64,000 nucleotides of DNA from an uncultured Bacilli bacterium (GCA_934101225.1 CAKOQK010000002.1:1-64000), one strand, 5' to 3'; positions 17,405-27,450 are shown, counted from the first letter of the stretch. The notes: generated by a model from the letters alone, not told the origin. Made by a program: numbers and translations.

Positions 17405-19516
17405 ATGAATATGGAAAATCCATTTGGGGAAAGTTTACAAAATCCCTTAGAAAAATATGGTAGAGATATAACCAAAGCTGTTAAAGATGGTAAAGTTGAT
17501 CCTGTTATCGGAAGAGATGAAGAAGTTCGAAGTATAACTAGAATTTTATCTCGTAAAACAAAAAACAATCCAGTATTAATTGGGGAGCCAGGTGTTGGTA
17601 AAACTGCTATCGTTGAAGGACTTGCCCAAAGAATTGTAAAGGGCGATGTGCCAAACAGTTTAAAAAATAAAACAATATGGGAATTAGATATGGGAGCCTT
17701 AATTGCTGGTGCTAAATATCGTGGTGAATTTGAAGAAAGATTAAAAGCTGTCTTAAAAGAAATTAAAGATTCTAATGGTGAAATAATCTTATTTATCGAT
17801 GAAATACACATGATTGTAGGTGCTGGTGCCCTAGAAGGAGCAATGGATGCTGGTAACATGCTAAAACCAATGCTTGCTAGAGGCGAAATCTTATGTATAG
17901 GTGCAACAACCTTAAACGAATATCGTAAATATATTGAAAAAGATGGTGCCTTAGAAAGACGTTTCCAAAAAGTTATTGTACATGAGCCAAGCGTATTAGA
18001 TACAATTACTATCCTTCGTGGACTAAAAGAAAGATTTGAGGTTCATCATGGAGTTAATATTAAAGATAGAGCACTTATAGCCGCTGCTAATCTTTCAAAT
18101 AGATATATAACTGATCGTTTCTTACCAGATAAAGCCATTGATTTAATTGATGAAGCCTGTGCTACAATTAAAGTTCAAATGGACTCTGTTCCAACTGAAT
18201 TAGATACATTAACCAGAAAAATTATGCGTCTTGAAATTGAGAAACAAGCTCTAAAGAAAGAAAAAGATGAGTTAAGCAAAAAGAGAGTAGAAGAAATAGA
18301 TAATGATTTAGTTAAACTAAAAGAAGATGAATCTCGCCTAAGAAACGATTGGGAAAGAGAAAAATCTATTAACGATCAAATTAAATCTAAAAAAGAAGAA
18401 ATATCTCGTGCTAACTTTAAACTAGAACAAGCAGAAAACACTTATGATTTAGAAACAGCCGCTAGATTAAGACATGGAACTATTCCTAAACTTGAAAAAG
18501 AATTAGAAGAATTAAATAAACAAAATAAGAATGAAATCTTATCAGATACAGTTGACGAAGAAGACATCGCTAAAATAATTTCTAATTGGACTAAAATTCC
18601 AATAAGTAAATTAGTTGGCGGTGAAAGAGAAAAAATAATTCATTTAGAAGAAAACATGAAAAAACGTGTTAAAGGACAAGATGAAGCGTTAAAATTAGTA
18701 AGTGAAGCCATAATCCGTTCAAGAGCCGGAATTAAAGATCCAAATAGACCAATAGGTTCATTTATTTTCTTAGGTCCAACTGGTGTTGGTAAAACTGAAG
18801 TTGCTAAAACACTTGCCTACGAATTATTTGATGATGAAAGACATATTATTCGCATCGATATGAGTGAATATATGGAAAGTCATTCCGTATCACGTTTAGT
18901 TGGAGCACCCCCTGGATACGTTGGATATGATGAAGGTGGTCAATTAACTGAAGCAGTAAGACGTAATCCTTATAGTATTGTCCTATTTGATGAAATCGAA
19001 AAAGCTCATAAAGATGTCTTTAACATTCTTTTACAAATCTTAGACGATGGTCGAATTACTGATTCTCAAGGTAGAACAGTAGACTTTAAAAATACTATCA
19101 TTATCATGACCTCAAATTTAGGTAGTGAATTTATTTTAGAAAACGTTCCTGATAAAGATAAATTAGTTATGGATGAATTAAAGCGAACCTTTAAACCTGA
19201 GTTTATCAACCGTATAGATGAAATAATTATGTTTAAATCATTAGATAAAAAGACGGTTTATGAAATATTGGATAAAATTATAAGCGATATCGAAAAACGT
19301 TTAGATGATAAAAAAATAAAACTTAATTTAACAAGTGCTGCTAAAGATTATATTATCAATAATTCTTATGATGAAAAATATGGTGCTAGACCAATAAAAA
19401 GATTTGTTTCAAGAAATTTAGAAACCTTGCTTGCTACCGAAATAATAAACGATAATATTAAATTTGGAGAGACAGTTAACATAGACGTTAAAGATGATCA
19501 TTTAATAATAAAATAA
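17405..19516 (+). CDS. clpB: ClpB disaggregase lacking the N-terminal domain
   Basis: 703 residues. This hexameric AAA+ chaperone pulls proteins from aggregates with DnaK. AAA-1 has Walker A GEPGVGKT (60-67). The long coiled-coil M domain (~280-400) identifies ClpB rather than ClpC. AAA-2 has GPTGVGKT (457-464), with the pore loop GYVGYDEGG after it, and the C-terminal domain is complete. The double Clp_N domain (about 145 residues) is missing: the protein begins almost at the linker before AAA-1, as in mycoplasma ClpB. AAGGAGG lies before the ATG at 17405. Control is by CIRCE/HrcA. Confidence 0.95.
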   Translation: MNMENPFGESLQNPLEKYGRDITKAVKDGKVDPVIGRDEEVRSITRILSRKTKNNPVLIGEPGVGKTAIVEGLAQRIVKGDVPNSLKNKTIWELDMGALIAGAKYRGEFEERLKAVLKEIKDSNGEIILFIDEIHMIVGAGALEGAMDAGNMLKPMLARGEILCIGATTLNEYRKYIEKDGALERRFQKVIVHEPSVLDTITILRGLKERFEVHHGVNIKDRALIAAANLSNRYITDRFLPDKAIDLIDEACATIKVQMDSVPTELDTLTRKIMRLEIEKQALKKEKDELSKKRVEEIDNDLVKLKEDESRLRNDWEREKSINDQIKSKKEEISRANFKLEQAENTYDLETAARLRHGTIPKLEKELEELNKQNKNEILSDTVDEEDIAKIISNWTKIPISKLVGGEREKIIHLEENMKKRVKGQDEALKLVSEAIIRSRAGIKDPNRPIGSFIFLGPTGVGKTEVAKTLAYELFDDERHIIRIDMSEYMESHSVSRLVGAPPGYVGYDEGGQLTEAVRRNPYSIVLFDEIEKAHKDVFNILLQILDDGRITDSQGRTVDFKNTIIIMTSNLGSEFILENVPDKDKLVMDELKRTFKPEFINRIDEIIMFKSLDKKTVYEILDKIISDIEKRLDDKKIKLNLTSAAKDYIINNSYDEKYGARPIKRFVSRNLETLLATEIINDNIKFGETVNIDVKDDHLIIK

Positions 19517-19522
19517 TAAATA

Positions 19523-19558
19523 AAACTAGTCATAAATTTAAATTCGACTAGTTTTTTT
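19523..19558 (+). terminator. intrinsic terminator after clpB
   Basis: AAACTAGTC (19523-19531) pairs with GACTAGTTT (19546-19554), continuing into a T-run. Confidence 0.85.
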
Positions 19559-19571
19559 ATATCCAAATATC

Positions 19572-19600
19572 TTGAACTTATAAATCTTCTTTGTTATAAT
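19572..19600 (+). promoter_or_regulatory. promoter of the four-gene McrB-like operon
   Basis: TTGAAC (19572-19577), 17-bp spacer, TATAAT (19595-19600), 28 bp before the first gene. Confidence 0.7.
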
Positions 19601-19628
19601 TTTTAATAGAATAGAAAGTAGTGATTTT

Positions 19629-20753
19629 ATGAATATTGATAATTATGAAGATTACTTTAAATATAAGATTAAAACTGTATATCAGTATTCAATCTTACTA
19701 TCAAAAATACTAGGAATTGATAAAAACAAGTTATGGCATAAGAAAAAAGATACCGAAGATAGTTTAAATTACATAATAAATGATTACTTTAATAAAATAA
19801 CTTTTCCAGTTGATAAAGATTTAGTTAGATGTTTTATTAATAACAAAGAAATTTCAAAATATAACATCGATCGTGAACTTGATAGTGTAATAACTTATTT
19901 TATTGATAAAGAAAGAGCGTTTGAAATTAAAGTTTATGAAAAAGAAATAATTCTTTGTGCAATCGTTATATATATAGCTAATAATATAGATATTTCAACT
20001 AGTCCTTATACTATCAATAAAATAAATTATAAAACAATCCTTGTAAATTATTTAGAAAAATTTAATAAAACAACCTTTGTACATATAATAGATGATGGTA
20101 AAAAGAATACTAATATATTATTAGAACTTATTAAAACTAATGTTAGAAAAGAAAGAAAAATATACGAACTACTAAATAGTAATATTTCCTTTAATAAATA
20201 TATTGATATTTCTAAAGAAAATAATTATTACATAACTCAGTATAATTATTCAGTTCCTGGACTAAAAGATATAAATAGTGGGGCAGTAAATTTCATTTTT
20301 AATAAAGATGGTTATGATAATAAATTTACTATTATTAGTGCAGAATTAGTAGTTGTAACATTAATGAAATTATTATCAGTAAGAAAATTTAATAAAATCT
20401 TCTTTATACCTATAAAAAAGAAATTCTTATTAGATGATACATATTTTAATAAAATAAAAAATCTAAATAAAAATAAATATTTAAAAAATCGAATTATGTT
20501 ATTAATTAATTATGATGATATCGATGAAATTATATTAAATAAACTAAAAAAGAGTAAACTAAATTATTATATTTATGCTAGTAAAAATACTAAAGCAAAT
20601 GACTTAGATAATAATGAAAGATACTTAATAAGTAAAGATTTCTATATGGATCATAAAGAATTAATTGATCAAAAACTAAAAGAAAAGATTGAAATAATAA
20701 TAGAAGCATTTGATGGTTTAGTGCTAGACCGTAATATTGCAGAAGAAAGTTAG
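19629..20753 (+). CDS. unknown protein, first gene of the McrB-like operon
   Basis: 374 residues, no signal peptide and no convincing membrane segment, so probably cytoplasmic. I recognise no family. It is rich in N, K, I and Y. The second half (~230-350) alternates predicted strands and helices (FIISAELVVVTLMKLLS, then KIFFIPIKKKFLLDD and IMLLINYDDIDEIILNKL), which could be a Rossmann-like or nuclease-like fold, but no catalytic motif is visible. It is the first gene after the promoter. The ATPase gene starts ten bases after its stop, with AGGAG inside the end of this gene, so the two are co-transcribed and probably work together. Confidence 0.85.
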   Translation: MNIDNYEDYFKYKIKTVYQYSILLSKILGIDKNKLWHKKKDTEDSLNYIINDYFNKITFPVDKDLVRCFINNKEISKYNIDRELDSVITYFIDKERAFEIKVYEKEIILCAIVIYIANNIDISTSPYTINKINYKTILVNYLEKFNKTTFVHIIDDGKKNTNILLELIKTNVRKERKIYELLNSNISFNKYIDISKENNYYITQYNYSVPGLKDINSGAVNFIFNKDGYDNKFTIISAELVVVTLMKLLSVRKFNKIFFIPIKKKFLLDDTYFNKIKNLNKNKYLKNRIMLLINYDDIDEIILNKLKKSKLNYYIYASKNTKANDLDNNERYLISKDFYMDHKELIDQKLKEKIEIIIEAFDGLVLDRNIAEES

Positions 20754-20763
20754 GAGAATTAAT

Positions 20764-22263
20764 ATGAGCGTAAGTACAAATAGTGATTTTTTTCTTGAAT
20801 TCATGGAACCCTTAATAGGTGGAATTTTAGAATTATTTAAAGGAATAGGTAATGCATTAATAAGAATTTTTAATATAGCCAATTACATAGATATTATTAA
20901 TAAATATAATGGGGTTAGTCCTTTTATAATAATTATTTCTATATTAAGTTTATTAGTTTTATTTGGAATAATTGGTTTCTTATTATATCGTTTAATTAAG
21001 AGATTAATTAAATTTAGACATAATGTTCATCATCAAGAAACATTAGTTGATGAAATTGAAAGTTTAAATAATGATGTTGCTAAACTTCGTGCTGAAAATG
21101 ATCGATACAAAGAAATGGCAAACGCTGCTAATAATAATGAAGTAGAGTATGATGAAAATGGCAATGTTATCACTAAAGCAAATGATAGCAGATTCTATAA
21201 ATTAACTAAAATTGACGAAGATTATGCAAATTATGTTAAACCAGATTGGCATGAAACAATTGAGTTAGATGCTTTATGTGAACAATTTAGAAATTATGCA
21301 GCTAGTAAATTACATCTATATTATGATATCAATTTAATTAGATTATTCGTAAGTGCGTTTGCATCAAATAGATTAATTATCTTACAAGGTATTTCTGGTA
21401 CAGGTAAAACAAGTTTAGCCTATGCTTGGGGATATTTTGTTAAAAATGAAAGTACAATCGCATCAGTTCAACCATCATGGAGAGATAGTACTGAAATTTA
21501 TGGTTATTTCAACGAATTTACCAAAAGATTTAATGAAACTCAAGTTCTTGCTAAAATGTATGAAGCAAGATATAATCCTCAAATTTATTTAACAGTGTTA
21601 GATGAAATGAACATCTCTCGTGTTGAATATTACTTTGCTGAAATGCTTTCAGTATTAGAACTTCCATCAAGTGATGAATGGATAATTAGTTTAGTACCAA
21701 ATGCTTGGCCAAACGATCCAAAATTATTAGAAGAAGGAAGATTTAGAATTCCAAATAACATGTGGTATTGCGGTACTATCAATAACGATGACTCAACATT
21801 TATGGTAACTGATAAAGTTTACGACCGTGCCTTACCAATTAACATTGATAATAAGAGCGTACCATTTGAAGCACCTGATACAGAACCACTTGATATAACT
21901 GCTGATTACTTCATGAGTTTATTTAAAAAAGCTTGGGTAGATCATCCACTATCAGAAGATATTCTAAATAAAATTGAAAAAATGGATAATTATGTAATTA
22001 ATCATTTTAGAATGGCTTTTGGTAACCGTATTTTAAAACAAATTAAAGATTATGTACCCGTATTTGTTGCATGTGGTGGCGATGAAATGGTTGCAGTTGA
22101 TTATCTAATAGCTAATAAAATATTAAGAAAATTTAACCAATTAAACCTAGCTTATATTAGAGGCGAAATTGACGGATTTAAAACATTCTTAGATGAAACA
22201 TTTGGACAAGATGTAATGAAGGAATGTAAAGAATTTTTAGATAGATTAAAGAAACAAATGTAA
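20764..22263 (+). CDS. membrane-anchored McrB-like AAA ATPase
   Basis: 499 residues from the ATG at 20764 (AGGAG eight bases before; the in-frame start at 20737 lies in the previous gene). A TM segment is at ~54-75 (IIIISILSLLVLFGIIGFLLY), followed by a KRLIKFRH basic patch that places the rest inside the cell. A coiled coil follows (~93-122), then an AAA_5-type domain: Walker A GISGTGKTS (209-217), Walker B/signature LDEMN (279-283) with NISRVEYYFAEMLSVLELPS, and a sensor-1 region CGTINNDDST. The DEMNxxRVEYYFA signature is that of McrB-family motors. McrB proteins are usually soluble, so the membrane anchor in place of a DNA-binding domain is unusual. The DUF2357-like partner follows. Confidence 0.9.
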   Translation: MSVSTNSDFFLEFMEPLIGGILELFKGIGNALIRIFNIANYIDIINKYNGVSPFIIIISILSLLVLFGIIGFLLYRLIKRLIKFRHNVHHQETLVDEIESLNNDVAKLRAENDRYKEMANAANNNEVEYDENGNVITKANDSRFYKLTKIDEDYANYVKPDWHETIELDALCEQFRNYAASKLHLYYDINLIRLFVSAFASNRLIILQGISGTGKTSLAYAWGYFVKNESTIASVQPSWRDSTEIYGYFNEFTKRFNETQVLAKMYEARYNPQIYLTVLDEMNISRVEYYFAEMLSVLELPSSDEWIISLVPNAWPNDPKLLEEGRFRIPNNMWYCGTINNDDSTFMVTDKVYDRALPINIDNKSVPFEAPDTEPLDITADYFMSLFKKAWVDHPLSEDILNKIEKMDNYVINHFRMAFGNRILKQIKDYVPVFVACGGDEMVAVDYLIANKILRKFNQLNLAYIRGEIDGFKTFLDETFGQDVMKECKEFLDRLKKQM

Positions 22264-22284
22264 TAAAAGAAAGAAGGATAATTT

Positions 22285-23388
22285 ATGAACAACGAAATTG
22301 GACTTTTAGTAAAAGATTTACCTCAAGAGGATGCTGATAAATACATAAAAGAAACAACTTCAACATTTACAGCAAATCATAATATCCATAAAATTGAAAT
22401 AGATTATTCTTGGGTAGATGTAATTGAAGAGGCTATTCCTGCTATTGATAATATCATCAGGAATCCTCGTAGATTCATAGTTTCCGAAGAAGACGTAGTT
22501 AGAATTGAAAAAACTAAAAAGATATCCCTAGAATCAATTAAAGATTTAGCAGTTCATACTAATTATATTCAAGAAGTAGATGATGATGGGTTTGTTAAAC
22601 CAATAAAATTACTTAATATCTTTAAAGAAGAAACTATTGATTTATATGAAAATAGATTTATTTATACCCTTATTACTACTTTAAATCGTTTTGTTGAAGA
22701 ACAATTAACTTATAAAGAGCAGTCAGAAGAAAATACTGATGAAAAAAAACTTAATTACGATTCTAAAACCAAATATAATAATCAAGATGTGGTAGTTAAA
22801 TTAGAAATTACAGCTAAAGAAGAACAGGAAATGACAACAAGCGAAGAAGAGTTAAAATCTCGTGAAGAAAAAATTAAACATATTCAAGATGTTTTAGAAG
22901 ATTTTATGTCTAGTAAATTTATGAAAATGATGAAAGGTGCAACAGTTGTTAGAAGTCCAATCAGAAAAACAAACGTTATTTTAAAAGATTATAACTTTGT
23001 AACTGCATTACATTTATGGGAGACAATAGAAGATTTTGAAATAAATAGTCCTGTTAAAGAAAAAAAAGAACAAACTGATTTATCAACAACCTCAATGAAA
23101 CATAATCTAGATTTAACATCATTTTTAAATTATTGTATTTTAAATGATTCAGTATCAAAAAGAGGAAATGTAATGCCTCTTCAAAATATTGATATAGTAG
23201 AAACCGTATTTGAATATGCTAGCAAGTTTGATATCGATGAAAAAGAATTAAGAAAAAAATTAGAAAATAAAATAAATGAAGCAACAACTTTTAAAAATAT
23301 TGAAAAAGATAATGCAAGAAAAGTTTATAAGAGCTTTATAGATAGTCATAATTCAAGATTTAATAAAGCAACAAACTTATTTAAATAA
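22285..23388 (+). CDS. DUF2357-like McrC-type partner protein
   Basis: 367 residues. The region ~30-150 resembles DUF2357, the module found with McrB-like ATPases in McrC-type subunits (IDYSWVDVIEEAIPAIDNII, then NPRRFIVSEEDVVRIEK, then IDLYENRFIYTLITTLNRFV). An E/K-rich coiled segment follows (~150-205). The C-terminal part has no PD-(D/E)xK nuclease motif that I can see, so cleavage activity is doubtful. GAAGGA lies seven bases before the ATG. No membrane segment: it is probably the cytosolic partner of the anchored ATPase. The assignment to DUF2357 is from memory of the family and should be confirmed by profile search. Confidence 0.75.
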   Translation: MNNEIGLLVKDLPQEDADKYIKETTSTFTANHNIHKIEIDYSWVDVIEEAIPAIDNIIRNPRRFIVSEEDVVRIEKTKKISLESIKDLAVHTNYIQEVDDDGFVKPIKLLNIFKEETIDLYENRFIYTLITTLNRFVEEQLTYKEQSEENTDEKKLNYDSKTKYNNQDVVVKLEITAKEEQEMTTSEEELKSREEKIKHIQDVLEDFMSSKFMKMMKGATVVRSPIRKTNVILKDYNFVTALHLWETIEDFEINSPVKEKKEQTDLSTTSMKHNLDLTSFLNYCILNDSVSKRGNVMPLQNIDIVETVFEYASKFDIDEKELRKKLENKINEATTFKNIEKDNARKVYKSFIDSHNSRFNKATNLFK

Positions 23389-23399
23389 AGGAGGTTAAA

Positions 23400-24707
23400 A
23401 TGACAAAAAAAGATAAAAAAACAGAAAATAAAAATACAAACCCTATTAAAAATTTTTCTGGTAAAGAAATAGATTTAACCAAATTTAATTTATTAAGTGA
23501 TAAAGAACAATATGATGAAATAAAAAAGCTTTTAGTAGATATTTACAAAGATAGTTTAAAAATTAATCGTAAACAGGTAATGAAAGTTATATCATTAACA
23601 TTAACTACTGGCGATGATTATACTTATCTACCACATAGTTTAAAAGTATCTAAAGAAAAATTGAAATTAAAATTTGATGTTGTTCCTAAAAAAGGTGTTG
23701 GACTAGGAATTATAATAGCCGCATTATGGGCTTTGTTATTTTCAATTGTTGGAGCAACATATGCAGGTGTATATTATTGGAGTATTAAAGATTTAAATAA
23801 AGATATAGATGGAGATGGGATTGCTGATATTAACATTGACATTGATGGTGATAAAAAAGCGGATATAAATGTTGATACTGATAAAGATAATAAACCAAAT
23901 TTAAATATTGATTATAAAGGAAATCGTAAAGGTGTATTTAATATTGATTATGATAATGATGGTAAAGCAGATTATAATTTAGTTAATGATGCAACTGATA
24001 AAAATACAGTTTGTAAAATTAATTGCGATATTAATGGTGATGGATGGCCGGATTTAAATATTGATTTAGATGGTGATGGAACTCCAGATTTAGATATTGA
24101 TACTGATAATGATGGAATACCTGATTTAAACTTAGATATTGATGGTGATGGTAGATGTGATATTATGTGTGATACCGATGGTGATGGTATACCAGATACT
24201 AATATAATTGAATCTCCTGAAGGAGGTGGCAAGCATAACGGTTCTTCATCAACAACAGGAACACCTGATACAAATCAAGAAACTGCTTCCTTAATTCTTA
24301 ATTTTATAGATGGAGAAACATTAAGTGTTGAAGGAATCATGCCTGATGATCAACCATACTATAATGCCGATATTAAACCCTATAAAACATTTACCGTTGA
24401 AAATTTATCAAATGTTGATTTAACATATTCGATAATTATGGTAATTGGCTATAATACGTTTACAAGCAATAATTTTAAATATAAATTAGATAGTACTAAC
24501 GGTGCACCAAGTTTTGGCTATACAGTTGCACCTAGAACCAACACTTATATAGCTCAAAATGTTAAAATTGCTAAAAAGACTACTCAAAAATATCGAGTAA
24601 CATTTAACCTTGAAGGAACAAATTCTCAACAAAATGAGGATCAAGGAAAAGAATTTAGTGCAACATTTAAAATAGAAGTTCCAACATATATTGAATCATC
24701 TAACTAA
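23400..24707 (+). CDS. membrane protein with extracellular calcium-type DxDGDG repeats
   Basis: 435 residues. About 100 cytoplasmic residues precede one TM (~103-127, IIIAALWALLFSIVGATYA) flanked inside by KVSKEKLKLK. Residues ~135-275 contain about ten repeats of the form DIDGDGxxDLNI, like thrombospondin type-3/EF-type calcium loops (for example DLDGDGTPDLDIDTDNDGIP). A Gly/Ser linker and a C-terminal beta domain (~300-435) follow, the latter with a pattern like cell-surface BACON/CARDB-type domains. Two close pairs of Cys (CKINCDI; CDIMCDT) could form disulfides. Eleven bases after the previous gene, with GGAGG. It is the apparent outer-face member of the operon. Function unknown. Confidence 0.85.
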   Translation: MTKKDKKTENKNTNPIKNFSGKEIDLTKFNLLSDKEQYDEIKKLLVDIYKDSLKINRKQVMKVISLTLTTGDDYTYLPHSLKVSKEKLKLKFDVVPKKGVGLGIIIAALWALLFSIVGATYAGVYYWSIKDLNKDIDGDGIADINIDIDGDKKADINVDTDKDNKPNLNIDYKGNRKGVFNIDYDNDGKADYNLVNDATDKNTVCKINCDINGDGWPDLNIDLDGDGTPDLDIDTDNDGIPDLNLDIDGDGRCDIMCDTDGDGIPDTNIIESPEGGGKHNGSSSTTGTPDTNQETASLILNFIDGETLSVEGIMPDDQPYYNADIKPYKTFTVENLSNVDLTYSIIMVIGYNTFTSNNFKYKLDSTNGAPSFGYTVAPRTNTYIAQNVKIAKKTTQKYRVTFNLEGTNSQQNEDQGKEFSATFKIEVPTYIESSN

Positions 24708-24722
24708 GATGGTTCTTTTTTT
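24693..24722 (+). terminator. terminator of the four-gene operon
   Basis: GAATCATC (24693-24700) pairs with GATGGTTC (24708-24715) with G-T pairing, followed by seven T. The stem spans the stop codon. Confidence 0.8.
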
Positions 24723-24772
24723 CTTTATTTTTTATATATTATTTTGTAAAATCAAATAAGGAGGATAAAAAA

Positions 24773-25483
24773 ATGAATGAAATATATTATTACTTTTTAT
24801 TATTTTTGATTTATTCTTTTATTGGATGGTTAATTGAAGTTACGGGTAAATTAATTGAAAACCATAAATTTATAAATAGAGGATTTTTAGTTGGACCTAT
24901 ATGTCCTATTTATGGGCATGGTTGTATAGTTATGATATTAACTTTAGGTAGATATAGAGATAATCCTTTAACCTTGTTTATGTATGCTATATTTATTTGT
25001 TCACTACTTGAATACTTTACGAGTTATTTTATGGAAAAAATATTTAAAGCAAGATGGTGGGATTATTCAACTAAGAAATTTAATTTAAATGGTCGTATAT
25101 GTGCTGAAACAATGATTCCCTTTGGAATATTAGGAACATTAGTAATATGTGTTATTAATCCTATATTTGAATATTTATTAAATTTATTTAGTTTTCAAAC
25201 AATTAAAATAACTGCAATTGTCTTGTTTGTAATTTATTTAATAGATTATATTATTTCTTTAATTATCATGTTTGGCTTTAAAGGAACTCTTAAAACAGTA
25301 GAAAAAGATGGAACAGAAGAAATAACTAAAAAAGTTAAAGATATACTTATTAATAAGAATGTCTTATATAAACGTTTAGTAGAAGCGTTCCCTAATTTCA
25401 TGAATCCGAAAGAAAGACTTTTATTAATGAAAGCCAGAGTAGAAAAAGAACTAAAAAAATATATGAAAAAAGATCAAAAATAA
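24773..25483 (+). CDS. CmpB-type putative ABC transporter permease (PF06541-like)
   Basis: 236 residues with five to six hydrophobic segments. The family signature is clear: LIYSFIGWLIEVTGKLI at the start, NRGFLVGPICPIYGHGCIV, then EYFTSYFMEKIFKARWWDYS. This is the family often annotated as ABC-transporter permease CmpB. Its real substrate and even its transporter role are poorly established, and no ATPase is adjacent. The C-terminal ~60 residues are charged and cytoplasmic. GGAGG lies eight bases before the ATG. It lies between the four-gene operon's terminator and the rpsB promoter. Confidence 0.8.
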   Translation: MNEIYYYFLLFLIYSFIGWLIEVTGKLIENHKFINRGFLVGPICPIYGHGCIVMILTLGRYRDNPLTLFMYAIFICSLLEYFTSYFMEKIFKARWWDYSTKKFNLNGRICAETMIPFGILGTLVICVINPIFEYLLNLFSFQTIKITAIVLFVIYLIDYIISLIIMFGFKGTLKTVEKDGTEEITKKVKDILINKNVLYKRLVEAFPNFMNPKERLLLMKARVEKELKKYMKKDQK

Positions 25484-25484
25484 C

Positions 25485-25513
25485 TTGAAATAGAGATATT
25501 AATTTGATAATAT
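25485..25513 (+). promoter_or_regulatory. rpsB promoter
   Basis: TTGAAA (25485-25490), 17-bp spacer, TAATAT (25508-25513). The match is moderate. Confidence 0.45.
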
Positions 25514-25518
25514 ATAAA

Positions 25519-25618
25519 TGGCTAAAAAGCCGAAAAAATGTACTTAAACAGACTAAGTTATCTAGTGGCCATGGGTTGATAACAAGGGAAGAAGCTTAAG
25601 GGTAAATAACGAAAGGAA
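25519..25618 (+). promoter_or_regulatory. structured leader of rpsB, possible S2 autoregulatory site
   Basis: About 100 nt of less AT-rich untranslated leader. It holds a GGC/GCC mini-hairpin near 25520 and GTTATC (25557-25562) paired with GATAAC (25577-25582) across TAGTGGCCATGGGT. Leaders of r-protein operons often bind their own product; that this one does is inference. Confidence 0.4.
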
Positions 25619-25626
25619 TGATTTAA

Positions 25627-26559
25627 ATGGCAGTAGTATCAATGAGCTACTTATTAGAAGCTGGTGTTCATTTTGGACATCAAACAAAAAGATGGAATCC
25701 TAAAATGAAGGAATACATTTTTACAGCAAGAGATGATATTTATATTATCGATTTAGAAAAAACAGCTGCATGTATTGAAAGTGCTTATGCTGAAATTAAG
25801 AAAATTGCTGAAAATGGTGGAACTTTCTTATTTGTAGGAACAAAAAAACAAGCAAATGAAGCATCAAAAGAAGAAGCAGAAAGAAGTAATTCTTATTATG
25901 TAATTGAAAGATGGTTAGGTGGAACATTAACTAACTTTAGAACAATTAGAAAGAGAATTAAGAGATTAGAAGAAATCGAAAAAATGGAAGCTGATGGAAC
26001 ATTTGAAATGTTACCTAAGAAAGAAGTTATCGGTCTTAAAAAGGAATATGATAAATTAAATAAAGTATTATGTGGTATTCGTAATATGGAAAAATTACCA
26101 AGTGCTTTAATTATTGTAGATCCTAAGAAAGAAATTAATGCAATTCGTGAAGCAAGAAAATTAAATATTCCTGTATTTGGAATTGTAGATACAAACTGTG
26201 ATCCAGATGACGTTGATTATGTAATTCCAGGTAACGATGATGCTGTAAGAAGTGTTAAAGTTATGTTAGGAGTATTAACAAACGCTATTTGTGAAGCAAA
26301 AGGTTTAGAATTAGTTGATTATGTAACTGAAGAAGAAAAACCTAAAAAAGATGGTAAATCTGCTAAAACTGTAAAAGAAGTATTTGTTGAATCATTGGAT
26401 AATGAAAAAACAAAAGCAGAAATTAAAGAAGAAAAACAAACTGAAGAAGAAGATTTAACTATTAAAACTTTAACTGAATTAAAAGATTTAGCTAAAAAAA
26501 GAGGAGTTAAAGGATATTCTTCAATGAAAAAAGAAGAATTATTACAAGCTTTAAAATAG
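25627..26559 (+). CDS. rpsB: 30S ribosomal protein S2 with C-terminal extension
   Basis: 310 residues, about 50 more than usual. The S2 core (1-~235) is complete: [60 protein letters not shown]2 binds late on the small subunit and helps hold S1/mRNA. The extra tail has a charged linker ([20 protein letters not shown]) and ends in [20 protein letters not shown] and [13 protein letters not shown]. That ending resembles a SAP/Rho_N-like nucleic-acid-binding motif. Twelve bases separate it from tsf, the usual rpsB-tsf operon. Confidence 0.96.
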   Translation: MAVVSMSYLLEAGVHFGHQTKRWNPKMKEYIFTARDDIYIIDLEKTAACIESAYAEIKKIAENGGTFLFVGTKKQANEASKEEAERSNSYYVIERWLGGTLTNFRTIRKRIKRLEEIEKMEADGTFEMLPKKEVIGLKKEYDKLNKVLCGIRNMEKLPSALIIVDPKKEINAIREARKLNIPVFGIVDTNCDPDDVDYVIPGNDDAVRSVKVMLGVLTNAICEAKGLELVDYVTEEEKPKKDGKSAKTVKEVFVESLDNEKTKAEIKEEKQTEEEDLTIKTLTELKDLAKKRGVKGYSSMKKEELLQALK

Positions 26560-26571
26560 GAGGAAATAATA

Positions 26572-27441
26572 ATGGTAGATGCTAAAACTGTAGCTGAATT
26601 AAGAGCTAAAACAGGTGCTGGAATGATGGATTGCAAAAAAGCATTATCTGAAACAAATGGAGATATTAATGCTGCAATCGATTATTTAAGAGAAAAGGGA
26701 ATTGCTAAAGCAGCTAAAAAAGAATCAAGAATTGCTGCTGAAGGCCTTGCTAATGTATACATTAGTGGTAACAAAGCCGTTATATTAGAAGTTAATAGTG
26801 AAACAGACTTTGTTAGTAAAAATGAAGAATTTACATCTATGTTAGATACAATTGGAAATACTATTTTAAATAGTAATGCTAAAACTGTAGAAGAAGCATT
26901 AGAACTTCCTTGTGAAGAAGGAACTATTAAAGATTTAATTATTGCTAAAACTGCTAAAATTGGTGAAAAATTATCTTTAAGAAGAATTGAAGTAGTTGAA
27001 AAAACTGATGATGAAACATTTGGAAGCTACTTACATATGGGTGGAAAAATTGCTGTACTTACTGTACTTGAAGGAGCAAATGAAGAAGTTGCTAAAGACG
27101 TTGCAATGCAAGCAGCAGCTATGAAACCTGAATTTGTTAGAGAAGATGAAATTCCAACAGATAGAGTAGAAAAAGAAAGAGCAATCTTTAAAGAACAAGC
27201 TATGAATGAAGGAAAACCTGCAGAAATAGCTGAAAAAATGGTTGAAGGAAGATTAAAGAAATTCTTCAAAGAAATTTGTTTAGTATCTCAAAGTTTTATT
27301 AAAAATGGAGATATAGATGTAGCTACTTATGTTAAGAATAATGGTGGCGAAGTTAAATCAATGATTAGATACGAAGTAGGCGAAGGTATGGAAAAGAGAA
27401 ATGATAACTTTGCTGAAGAAGTAATGAATCAAGTTAAATAA
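26572..27441 (+). CDS. tsf: elongation factor Ts
   Basis: 289 residues; exchanges GDP for GTP on EF-Tu. An N-terminal UBA-like domain (VAELRAKTGAGMMDCKKALS) and the core motif SETDFVSKNEEF (~81-92) are intact, as is the C-terminal EVMNQVK region. GGAGG lies eight bases upstream. It follows rpsB in the same operon and has a terminator after it. Confidence 0.97.
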   Translation: MVDAKTVAELRAKTGAGMMDCKKALSETNGDINAAIDYLREKGIAKAAKKESRIAAEGLANVYISGNKAVILEVNSETDFVSKNEEFTSMLDTIGNTILNSNAKTVEEALELPCEEGTIKDLIIAKTAKIGEKLSLRRIEVVEKTDDETFGSYLHMGGKIAVLTVLEGANEEVAKDVAMQAAAMKPEFVREDEIPTDRVEKERAIFKEQAMNEGKPAEIAEKMVEGRLKKFFKEICLVSQSFIKNGDIDVATYVKNNGGEVKSMIRYEVGEGMEKRNDNFAEEVMNQVK

Positions 27442-27450
27442 TTTAAAATT

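Noticed and set aside
17386..17859. 157-codon antisense ORF over clpB
   Set aside because: Lies opposite the conserved ClpB AAA-1 coding sequence with no ribosome binding site.
23972..24232. 86-codon antisense ORF with PSxSKS repeats
   Set aside because: It is the reverse complement of the DxDGDG calcium repeats; the periodicity comes from the real gene.
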